DNA of 6,555 nt from CALBPI01 sp038533155 (GCA_038533155.1 JBCAZH010000118.1:1-6555); one strand, 5' to 3'; counted from the first letter of the stretch, positions 1-6,428 are shown. Notes: generated by a model from the letters alone, not told the origin. A program made the numbers and translations.

Positions 1-2
1 TG

Positions 3-77
3 GGTCAGCAGGGTCGACGAAGTGTCCGGTTTGCCTGGCAAGACTTTCTGAACGCTTGGTCGAGGATGCTGGCATGA
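3..77 (+). CDS. C-terminal fragment of an upstream gene (partial)
   Basis: This frame is open from the left edge and stops at TGA 75-77. That stop overlaps the ATG of the next gene as ATGA, the usual sign of translational coupling in a polysaccharide operon. The 24 visible residues end in FAWQDFLNAWSRMLA, an amphipathic helical tail such as ends many glycosyltransferases, but too short to assign a family. The other two forward frames are also open here: one stops at 49-51, the other runs into the next gene. The choice therefore rests on the ATGA overlap and the protein-like composition. Confidence 0.45.
   Translation, partial: GQQGRRSVRFAWQDFLNAWSRMLA
62..66 (+). promoter_or_regulatory. Ribosome binding site deciding the start of the first glycosyltransferase
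   Basis: GAGGA lies 7 bases before ATG 74. It supports ATG 74 over the in-frame TTG at 56, which has no comparable Shine-Dalgarno sequence in front of it. Confidence 0.6.
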
Positions 78-1018
78 GCCGTCCAAAAGTACTCTCAACC
101 GACGCGTTGCCGTTGGTTTCGGTCGTTATTCCAATTTACAACAAGCGACGCCATGTGTGCCGTTCTGTCGAGTCCGTGCTTCAACAAACGGTTGGAGGCT
201 TCGAGTTGATCTTGGTGGATGACGGTTCGACGGACGGTAGTCTGGGCGCGCTCGAGCATTTGCGCGATCCAAGGATTCGCCGAATTCGACAGTCGAACGG
301 CGGCGTCTCCAAAGCCCGAAACACAGGGATCGATCTTGCGAGAGCTTCGCTCGTGGCGTTTCTCGATGCTGATGATGCCTGGCATCCAGATTTCTTGAAG
401 CACATGTTGGCGCTGCATCGTAAGTACCCAATGGCAGGCATTTATTGCAGCGGCTATGTGATCCAAATCGGCGAAACTAAAAAGATGAAAGCAAGAGTCC
501 GCGGACTGCCGTTGCTGCGACAGCGATTTCTCACTCGCAACTACTTTGGAATCAGCGCAAACGGTGAGTTACCGATTACCGCTTCAAGCGTAATGATCCC
601 GAAAGCGAATCTGGTCAAAGTCGGAGGATTCCCGCTGGGTGAAAACATGGGTGAGGACCAACAGGTTTGGTGGCAAATTTGCACCCGCCAACCTTTCGCA
701 TGCGACCGACGTGTGCTCGCTACGTATCATCGGGATGCTGACAATCGTCTGTGTGTGCGCGATCAACCCAGAGTTATGCTGCCTTTCGCGCGGCGTTTGG
801 AGCAAGCGCTGCCGTCGCTAGGACTATCATGGCGTCAGAGGTGGCAGGCCAAGCGGTACATCGGCGGTCACCTCTTGCACCTGGCCCGCGAGAACCTCAG
901 GTCACGACACTTTGCCGCCACACGAGCGTTGCTGCGTGACCGCCGCAGTCGTCTATTTCCCGTGAAGTGGATTGTCCGCAGACTTCAGCTCATGTGGCTC
1001 GAAAAAAGCGCTGCCTAG
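74..1018 (+). CDS. Family 2 glycosyltransferase (GT-A fold)
   Basis: This 314-residue protein probably transfers a sugar from a nucleotide-sugar donor to a lipid-linked oligosaccharide on the cytoplasmic face of the inner membrane, during surface polysaccharide assembly. The N-terminal half is a standard GT2 domain: VSVVIPIYN strand at about residues 15-23, DDGSTDG nucleotide-binding loop at 49-55, NGGVSKARNTG at about 75-85, and the metal-binding DxD motif DADD at 98-101. GED at 193-195 fits the catalytic-base position of the family. There is no signal peptide or clear membrane helix. The C-terminal third is basic and rich in Arg and Leu, as in peripheral membrane GT2 enzymes. ATG 74 is chosen for its GAGGA site and the ATGA overlap with the gene before; an in-frame TTG at 56 would add six residues. 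Donor and acceptor cannot be told from sequence. The family call is very secure, the exact role unknown. Confidence 0.95.
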   Translation: MSRPKVLSTDALPLVSVVIPIYNKRRHVCRSVESVLQQTVGGFELILVDDGSTDGSLGALEHLRDPRIRRIRQSNGGVSKARNTGIDLARASLVAFLDADDAWHPDFLKHMLALHRKYPMAGIYCSGYVIQIGETKKMKARVRGLPLLRQRFLTRNYFGISANGELPITASSVMIPKANLVKVGGFPLGENMGEDQQVWWQICTRQPFACDRRVLATYHRDADNRLCVRDQPRVMLPFARRLEQALPSLGLSWRQRWQAKRYIGGHLLHLARENLRSRHFAATRALLRDRRSRLFPVKWIVRRLQLMWLEKSAA

Positions 1019-1031
1019 AAGCGTGAGTCCA

Positions 1032-2036
1032 TCAGGCCTGTGACCTGCGGCTCGCGCGCTGGGTCTTGATCGCGAGGGTCTCGAGACCGCGATACCAGCG
1101 AAGCGGTAAACAATACTGCAGCACTGATGCAAACAGAGTCGAGAGCGTACGCCCTGGTTCACGCCAGAGTATCCTGCGGTCGCTGATCAACGCTCGAGTC
1201 ATCATGCGGCACGCGAGCGCCGCTTCACCTGACCAAATCGAACGCCTTGCGAGATAGCGATACTGGTACGCACGCGCGATGTTCGCCGAGCGTTGAATTA
1301 ACGCAGGTGCGTAACGCGAGGCCTTGTCGATAAATCGCTCCCAGCTCGCGAGCTGCTTGTCGACACTTGCGGAGAGTCCACCGCTGTTAAGTCGATACAG
1401 TGTTAGTGGCTCTGGCAGTCCCTCAAAGCGCCAGTGGGTTGTTGCAGCAATGCGTACCCAGCACTCGATGTCTTCGGATTGACGAAAGTCTGGATCGAAA
1501 ACGACAGGCTCCGGCGCGCCGTAGCGCGTATCCAGTTTGGAGACCTCCAACAGCGTTTCACGCCTAATGACGGGAGCTGATCCGTTGCCTATCGGGTTAC
1601 GGCACAGAATGGAATCAGCGTTTAGGCCAGTGAGCTTGGGCTGCTGAAACAACTCGAGCAGGCTGCCATCTTCGCCCATGAACTGCGATGCTGAGAAGCT
1701 GACGCCAACCGACGGATCGCGATCTAGGTGGGCTACATGGCGCGAGAGTTTATCGTCGCGCCAGCGGTCGTCGGCGTCGAGAAACGCGAGGTAGTCGCCG
1801 CGCGATTCTCGAATACCTGCATTTCTTGCGCCGGCGAGGCCGCGGTTTTTTTGTCGCACAACGCGTATTCGACAGTCGTTGAAACTCTCGTAGATCGCCC
1901 GTGTTCCGTCGGTAGATCCATCATCGACGATCAGCAGTTCGAAATCGGTGAAACTTTGGTTGAGAACACTCTTTATGGCGCCGGCGATAAACGCTTCGAC
2001 GTTGTACGATGGCATGACGACTGAGACTTTTGGCAT
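1032..2036 (-). CDS. Family 2 glycosyltransferase (GT-A fold), last gene of the leftward unit
   Basis: This 334-residue GT2 enzyme is a distant relative of the convergent gene at 74-1018. Visible motifs: VSVVMPSYN at about 4-12, DDGSTDG at 38-44, NRGLAGARNAG at about 64-74, DxD motif DADD at 87-90, and SED at 187-189, with E188/D189 as the likely catalytic acid/base position. The N-terminus starts directly at the first beta strand, which fixes the start, and an AGGAGG ribosome site lies 4 bases upstream. The C-terminal third is Arg-rich and may lie on the inner membrane. It begins 8 bases after the flippase stop and so is probably cotranscribed with it, which fits elongation of the oligosaccharide that the flippase exports. 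Its own stop is 13 bases from the stop of the convergent glycosyltransferase. Specificity is unknown. Confidence 0.95.
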   Translation of the reverse strand: MPKVSVVMPSYNVEAFIAGAIKSVLNQSFTDFELLIVDDGSTDGTRAIYESFNDCRIRVVRQKNRGLAGARNAGIRESRGDYLAFLDADDRWRDDKLSRHVAHLDRDPSVGVSFSASQFMGEDGSLLELFQQPKLTGLNADSILCRNPIGNGSAPVIRRETLLEVSKLDTRYGAPEPVVFDPDFRQSEDIECWVRIAATTHWRFEGLPEPLTLYRLNSGGLSASVDKQLASWERFIDKASRYAPALIQRSANIARAYQYRYLARRSIWSGEAALACRMMTRALISDRRILWREPGRTLSTLFASVLQYCLPLRWYRGLETLAIKTQRASRRSQA

Positions 2037-2040
2037 GACA

Positions 2041-2046
2041 CCTCCT
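2041..2046 (-). promoter_or_regulatory. Strong Shine-Dalgarno site of the leftward glycosyltransferase
   Basis: The reverse complement reads AGGAGG, then TGTC, then ATG: a full consensus site with a rather short 4-base spacer. It overlaps the stop region of the flippase gene (stop at 2045-2047), so translation of the two genes is probably coupled. Confidence 0.7.
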
Positions 2047-3319
2047 AGGCGACTGTCGCATCCGCACCTAGCGAAGACATATCGGAAGGCCTATGAACCT
2101 TTCGATGGATCGCGACCACGAATGACAATTGGTAGAGACAATGGAATAAGAGAACGCTAAGCGCGGCTTCAACGATACCGAAGTGACAACCCAGCCAAAC
2201 TGCACAGAAAAACAGTGGGGCACTCCACGTATTCCAACGCGCGTCGTCGTTAGCCAGCCCGGCGACTCGCGCAATTTGTGTCACGCTCTCGCCGATGACC
2301 CGCGGCACGGCGGAGAGGCACAGCAACACTAAAACCGGAACGGCCGCCGTCCATTTGTCTCCGAACACCATCGGAACGTACCACGGCGCGAGCAGCACTT
2401 GAGCCGCGATGATAGGCAGGGTAACCAGCAACACAAGATTCACGACCTGACGACACTCCCGCAAAAATGTGGTGGACGTGCCGACTGTCCGTGCGATCTG
2501 ACCTAGCCTTGGCAGCATCGCGTGTGTGGCTGCTTGGAGCAGCGACAAGCTGATGCCTAGCCCCGCGTTACGCGCGAAGTAATACAAGCCGAGTGCCTCG
2601 GCCCCCAACACACGACCGATGACGAACACATCAAGCTGCGATCGTAAGCCGCGTGCGAACTCTGCACTGAGCCAGCTCCGTGTTTCGGAGAAAGCCGAGC
2701 GAAACGGTAGCCTCGGACGGGACGCGGAGAAGCGCCACGTACAAGCTAGGCGATAGCCGATGACCCAGATCGGCGCGACGATCAACTTTGGTAATACGAT
2801 TGCCCAAGCACCCAATCCGGCGACAGCTAGCACTGCTGTCAGAATGTTGTCCGCCATCACCTGGCAGCTATCGATCCACGCGGTGAGCTTCAGTTTCTGC
2901 GCTCGGTGGACGCGATACATCTGAGTAAGACCTAATGGCATAGTCAGGTAGATCACAGCGAGCAGCGTGATCATGTCTTTGAGTTCGGGCGCGCCGTAAT
3001 AGTGAGCGATGCCCCAAGATGCGCAGACCTGGAGTACGAACAAGCCGATACTCCACACCCAGTTCAACACACTGACGGATTGGCACAGCGGGTCCAACTC
3101 CGACTCACTGCACCGAATGACCCGCAGGCCAAAGCCGTTCGCGGCAAACAATCGAAGAAACTCGTGGGAGGCGATTGCTAATGCAGCGATGCCTAGCTCT
3201 GCGATAGTCAGGTATCGAGCCAATGCGATGGCGGTCACTAATCGCGTCATTCGCACGAGACCTTCCGACCCCACGAGCCAGGCGAAATTCTTCGCGAAAG
3301 TGTGTTGTGACTCGAGCAT
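2045..3319 (-). CDS. Wzx-like oligosaccharide flippase / polysaccharide biosynthesis membrane protein
   Basis: This 424-residue polytopic inner-membrane protein of the MOP (MVF/Polysacc_synt) superfamily is predicted to flip undecaprenyl-linked oligosaccharide to the periplasm. About eleven hydrophobic segments are visible, roughly at residues 21-36, 41-60, 82-103, 115-133, 157-175, 176-193, 245-265, 292-312, 325-345, 366-382 and 383-405. Family-like features are the N-terminal LARYLTIAELGIAALA and the loop RVLGAEALGLYYFARNAG at about 236-253, which resembles the LGA-ALG-Y--A-N stretch of WzxC-type flippases. The length is normal for the family. The ATG at 3319 lies 8 bases after the kinase stop and has no good ribosome site, suggesting coupling to kinase translation. 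A glycosyltransferase follows 8 bases downstream. Lipid III or teichuronic-type exporters of the same superfamily are less likely alternatives. Confidence 0.88.
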   Translation of the reverse strand: MLESQHTFAKNFAWLVGSEGLVRMTRLVTAIALARYLTIAELGIAALAIASHEFLRLFAANGFGLRVIRCSESELDPLCQSVSVLNWVWSIGLFVLQVCASWGIAHYYGAPELKDMITLLAVIYLTMPLGLTQMYRVHRAQKLKLTAWIDSCQVMADNILTAVLAVAGLGAWAIVLPKLIVAPIWVIGYRLACTWRFSASRPRLPFRSAFSETRSWLSAEFARGLRSQLDVFVIGRVLGAEALGLYYFARNAGLGISLSLLQAATHAMLPRLGQIARTVGTSTTFLRECRQVVNLVLLVTLPIIAAQVLLAPWYVPMVFGDKWTAAVPVLVLLCLSAVPRVIGESVTQIARVAGLANDDARWNTWSAPLFFCAVWLGCHFGIVEAALSVLLFHCLYQLSFVVAIHRKVHRPSDMSSLGADATVA

Positions 3320-3327
3320 CGGCTACG

Positions 3328-5222
3328 TTACAAAGTACGAAGCGTTTGCTGCAGTGCTAGGGCGGTTCTCTGCGCCAATTTCTTGAGTGTCAACAACTCT
3401 GCGCGCGTGGGTTGTTCACCCTGGTAACCGGCGATCTCGAGTCGACTACATTTCTCCGCGAGGTCAACTGCACCGACGCTCTTACTTGTGCCTTTGAGTC
3501 CGTGGCAGTAGCGAGTAAAGGCCTCAAGATCGTTCGCGGTGATCGCCTCATCTAGATGCCTCAAGCGGCGTGGCAACTCGCGAAGATAGACAGGAATCAC
3601 TTTCTTTAGCATTGCGTTGAGGTTGGGGCCCAGGCGTGTACGCAGCGACTCAACGTGAATAAGATCGAGGTCGACATCACGGAGTTTGTCATCGGACACG
3701 GGCGAGGGACTGCTGTTCGACGCCTCGAACGCCGCCTCGAGCACCACCCCGAGATCCACAATATCAACGGGCTTTGCAAGATAGGCGTCCATCCCGTTTG
3801 CCAGGTAGCGCTCTCTGTCGCCTTTCAAAGCGCTTGCTGTGACAGCGACGATGTAAGGCTGGTGGCCATCCGCACGCGCTCTGATTCTTTTGGTGGCTTC
3901 AACGCCATCGATGATCGGCATACGGATATCCATTAGCACGACATCGTAGGGTCGCGCGTGCAAAGCCCGAAGCACTTCTTCGCCATTGGCCACTGGGTCG
4001 GCGCGGTATCCGAGTGTCTCAAGCTGTGACTGCATAACCATGCGATTGACGTCGTAGTCGTCGGCGAGCAGCACGGACAAAGGTTTGTTAACCGCCATCG
4101 ATAGGTAATCGTCGAGTCGCGCCTGGTTTTCATTACTCGCTAGCAGCTCGACGCGTGTTCGATGGACCTCCGAGATCTCGGTGACATCGTACTGATCGGA
4201 GGAGACGAACTGATCATCGTTCGGCAGCCAAACGGGTATACGGACTGAGAAAGTCGAGCCGACGCCAGCTTCGCTTTCGACGGAGATACTGCCGCCCATC
4301 ATTTCTGCGAAATTCTTGCAAATCGCGAGCCCCAGGCCCGAGCTACTAGCACTATTGGAATCGTCACCGTCATCGACACGTGTGAACGGATCAAACAACT
4401 CTTCAAGCTGCTGTGCCGGGATACCGCGTCCTTCGTCTTGGACAGTGAACTCAACCATTTGCCAAAAGCCCGCAGCTTCCGGGTTCTCGAGTCTCAATGA
4501 CTCAGCGACTTCACTGTCGTCTACGGGGTGCATGCGCAGCCCGGCAGTCACCGTGCCGCTGTCACTGTATTTGATAGCGTTGCTCAGTAAATTGGTCATG
4601 ATTTGTTGAATGCGTCCGCCGTCGGTTACCACCTGAGTAGGCAGCAAGCGCTGGTTCTTGCGGTGCAAACGAATGTTCTTTGCTTTCGCATCTAGCAGAA
4701 ATAGCGAAAATGCTTGCTGAAGCACCGTAGTCAGGTCGACGGGCGCAAACTCAAGCTCCAGTTTGCCTGCGTCGATCTTGGACATATCAAGAATGTCGTT
4801 GATGATCCGCAGCAGCATCTGCCCGCTCGTGCGAATGGTCTCCAAGCGATGTAGCTGCTTCGCGTTGATGTCCGATTCGAGCAGGACGCTGGTAAGACCG
4901 ATGATCGCGTTCAGCGGCGTCCGAATTTCATGACTCATTCGTGCGAGAAACTCGGTTTTGACGTCCGCAAGTTCAAGCGCGGAGTCACGGGCTGCGCGAA
5001 GCTCTTCCTGGATCGCCAGTCGCTTCTTTGCTTCCACGCGAAGCTTCTGAATTGCCTCTTGCAGTGCGGCGGTTCGTTGCGCGACACGATCCTCGAGGCC
5101 TGCTTTGGCGTCTTCCAGCGCACGGTTTGCGGCATAGAGGGCTCGACTGCGTTCCTCAAGGATTCGTTCCGCCTGCTGGCGTGCTTTGCGCTCCCGATCA
5201 AAGCGCTGTTCCCATCGTTGCA
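3328..5222 (-). CDS. Sensor-less hybrid histidine kinase: coiled coil, HisKA, HATPase, REC, Hpt (5' end in assembly gap)
   Basis: This is a cytoplasmic phosphorelay kinase with 630 complete codons visible (numbered from the codon at 5218-5220). Residues 1-95 form a charged coiled coil (RERKARQQAERILEE, then RALYAANRALEDA). The H box SHEIRTPLNAIIG has His97 as predicted autophosphorylation site. The HATPase has an N box around N210/N214, DEGRGI at 262-267, FDPF at 276-279 and GLGLAI at 295-300. The REC domain has D387/D388, phosphoacceptor D431 in LMDIRMP, T461 and K483. The Hpt domain has H573 in CHGLKGTS. No membrane segment or PAS/GAF domain is seen, so input probably comes from a separate protein, and the H-NOX gene at 5886-6428 is the natural candidate. 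The in-frame GTG at 5037 lies inside the coiled coil and is not the start. The codon at the gap edge is NTG and may be the start. The flippase follows after 8 bases. Confidence 0.93.
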
Positions 5223-5322
5223 NNNNNNNNNNNNNNNNNNNNNNNNNNNNNNNNNNNNNNNNNNNNNNNNNNNNNNNNNNNNNNNNNNNNNNNNNNNNNN
5301 NNNNNNNNNNNNNNNNNNNNNN
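5223..5322. other. Assembly gap of 100 Ns
   Basis: The run is exactly 100 Ns, a common scaffolding placeholder for unknown length. It removes the C-terminal half of the response regulator and possibly the first codon or more of the kinase. The receiver domain is cut at its phosphoacceptor position, so roughly 65 more residues (about 200 bases) plus a stop are needed. The true gap is therefore probably larger than 100, unless the regulator is truncated or fused to the kinase. Confidence 0.97.
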
Positions 5323-5732
5323 TCTGTCAGCATCAATGCAGGCTCGGATCGGCCAAACTCCACCAAAGCATCGAAACCGTTGGACGCGAATCGCACAGCG
5401 ACGTCAGGACGCAACAGCTCTAGCATCGCCTCGTAGTAGGCTTGCATCGCAAGTTCATCTTCAACCACCAAGATATCCCTCGGCTCTTGGACTTCGACTT
5501 GAACAGTCGATGTGCGTTCGGCAAGCACTCGATCCACGGACGACTTCAGAATACGCCGATGGTTGCCGGGTGTTTTCCAGGCAGATAGCGTGCCGTTCTC
5601 AACCCACAACTGCACCGTTCTTACTGAGACGCCAAGCACTTCAGCGGCTCTGCGGGTGCCCATGACGGCCCCCGGGTCCTCAGAAGATTGATTTTGCGTT
5701 TCTGTTGATTTCATTTTTTTCATTTTATACAT
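5323..5732 (-). CDS. DNA-binding response regulator: MerR/excisionase-type HTH plus receiver domain (3' end in gap)
   Basis: 136 complete residues are visible from ATG 5732. Residues 24-70 form an excisionase/MerR-like winged helix-turn-helix: MGTRRAAEVLGVSVRTVQLW as the HTH, then a wing ending in GNHRRI at 56-61. After a short linker, RDILVVEDE at 85-93 opens a CheY-like receiver domain with acidic-pocket E91/D92, and SNGFDALVEF at 117-126 is typical of helix 2. The sequence breaks just after LMLT; the next codon is GAN, consistent with the phosphoacceptor Asp137. The DNA-binding domain precedes the receiver, the reverse of OmpR or NarL regulators. It lies upstream of the hybrid kinase in the same direction and is its likely phosphorelay partner. 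The start is uncertain: in-frame ATGs occur at codons 1, 4, 7 and 24, and the one at 24 begins right at the HTH with a GGGGG stretch 5 bases upstream. Confidence 0.85.
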
Positions 5733-5785
5733 CCGCCACTTCTATGCTGAGACTCGGTTCACAGTTGCAGAATTTCGTCTTCTAT

Positions 5786-5801
5786 TGTGAATTTGATCAC
5801 A
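5786..5801. promoter_or_regulatory. CRP-family operator, perfect TGTGA-N6-TCACA
   Basis: The sequence TGTGAATTTGATCACA matches both half-sites of the CRP/Vfr/Clp consensus exactly, and the dyad extends one further base pair (T5785/A5802). Its centre, between 5793 and 5794, lies 41.5 bases upstream of A5835, the class II activator position for the H-NOX promoter. It does not match the TTGAT-N4-ATCAA consensus of FNR or DNR. The actual CRP-family protein in this organism is unknown. Confidence 0.75.
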
Positions 5802-5822
5802 AAACTCCACTGAATCATCCGA

Positions 5823-5828
5823 TAAAAT
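5823..5828 (+). promoter_or_regulatory. Predicted -10 element of the H-NOX promoter
   Basis: TAAAAT matches TATAAT at 5 of 6 positions and spans -12 to -7 relative to a start at A5835. No good -35 hexamer lies at the right distance, which is expected when an activator overlaps -35, as at class II CRP promoters. A second AT-rich copy a few bases downstream (ATAAAAATG) makes the exact start uncertain. Confidence 0.55.
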
Positions 5829-5847
5829 GATAAAAATGTAAATATAC

Positions 5848-5866
5848 GCCAGTTTTTGGAACTGGC
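5848..5866 (+). promoter_or_regulatory. Hairpin in the H-NOX mRNA leader
   Basis: GCCAGTT and AACTGGC are perfect inverted repeats (7 bp stem, 5-base loop TTTGG), ending 19 bases before the H-NOX ATG. No T run follows, so it is not an intrinsic terminator. It lies in the predicted 5' untranslated leader and could stabilise the mRNA or be a small operator. The structure is seen directly; a function is not shown. Confidence 0.5.
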
Positions 5867-5885
5867 CCATCAATGCGAGACAGAA

Positions 5886-6428
5886 ATGAAAGGCATCGTG
5901 TTTAACATGCTCAACGAGATGGTCGAAGCGCAATACGGTATGGATCTTTGGGACGATCTTATCGACGCGACGGATCCGAAGTCCGAGGGGATCTATACTT
6001 CCGTAGAGCTCTACCCGGACGAGGAGTTACTGGCGTACGTCGACGCATTTTCCGACCGCACCGGGATACCGGCTGCTGACGCGGTGCGTGCGTTTGGTCA
6101 TTTTATGCTGCAGCGTTTTTCCCAGATTCATCCAGAGTTTTTCGAAGGGCACACAATTAAGAGTTTCTTGAAGAGTGTCCATGACGTCATTCATGTCGAG
6201 GTGGAGAAACTGCATCCAGACGCTCTACTGCCGAAATTCACTTACGAAGAGCCCGCTCACAATGGACTGGTGATGCACTATCACTCCCCACGAAGGCTGT
6301 GTCATCTGGCAGAAGGACTCATCAACGGCTGCAGCGAGCACTTCGGTGTTGGGGTGACAATCGCCCATGATCAATGCATGCACGAAGGTGCTGAAACCTG
6401 CCGACTGGAATTGTCTTTCTCAAACTAG
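5886..6428 (+). CDS. H-NOX (heme-nitric oxide/oxygen binding) sensor protein
   Basis: This 180-residue cytosolic heme protein of the HNOB family senses NO and regulates a partner kinase. It begins with the family signature MKGIVFN; W22 follows in the first helical region. The proximal heme ligand is predicted as His103 in VIHVEVEKLHPDALLP, and the heme-propionate motif YxSxR is Y132-S134-R136. The position matching the distal tyrosine of the O2-binding Thermoanaerobacter (Caldanaerobacter) protein is Leu141, so NO rather than O2 selectivity is expected. The tail carries H161, C164, H166 and C172 in HDQCMHEGAETC, matching the conserved zinc/cysteine region of Shewanella and Vibrio H-NOX. The length is normal. 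ATG 5886 fits the universal N-terminus and has GAGA 5 bases upstream; a TTG at 5856 lies inside the leader hairpin. It is divergent from the response regulator and hybrid kinase, its likely signalling partners. Confidence 0.95.
   Translation: MKGIVFNMLNEMVEAQYGMDLWDDLIDATDPKSEGIYTSVELYPDEELLAYVDAFSDRTGIPAADAVRAFGHFMLQRFSQIHPEFFEGHTIKSFLKSVHDVIHVEVEKLHPDALLPKFTYEEPAHNGLVMHYHSPRRLCHLAEGLINGCSEHFGVGVTIAHDQCMHEGAETCRLELSFSN

Larger units (their letters stand above)
5733..5885. promoter_or_regulatory. Divergent promoter region between the response regulator and H-NOX genes
   Basis: This spacer of 153 bases is clearly more AT-rich than the flanking genes. It holds the CRP-type palindrome at 5786-5801, AT-rich -10-like repeats GATAAAATGATAAAAATG at 5821-5838, and a leader hairpin at 5848-5866. 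On the leftward side a weak -10 (TAGAAG, 5744-5739) would put the palindrome near -61.5 for a transcript beginning at about 5732. That would favour a regulator start at a downstream ATG, but this side is speculative. Confidence 0.7.

Noticed and set aside
56..73. TTG start extending the first glycosyltransferase by six residues
   Set aside because: ATG 74 has a good GAGGA ribosome site and an ATGA overlap with the preceding frame; the TTG has neither.
3009..3386. Rightward open frame of 125 codons
   Set aside because: It is the antisense shadow of the flippase and the kinase end, with no ribosome site or recognisable protein features.
4935..5222. Regulator reading frame continued through the N run to 4935
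   Set aside because: Beyond the gap this frame is a shadow of the kinase, which is clearly coding in another frame; the continuation depends on an arbitrary gap length.
4930..5436. Rightward open frame spanning the N run
   Set aside because: It is antisense to the kinase coiled coil and is kept open only by the Ns; no coherent protein.
5793..5802. FNR/DNR-type box suggested by TTGATCACAA
   Set aside because: The second half-site ATCAA at 4-base spacing is missing, while the same bases form a perfect CRP-type palindrome.
5856..5885. TTG start giving a ten-residue longer H-NOX
   Set aside because: The H-NOX family begins at MKGIVFN, and the TTG lies inside the leader hairpin.
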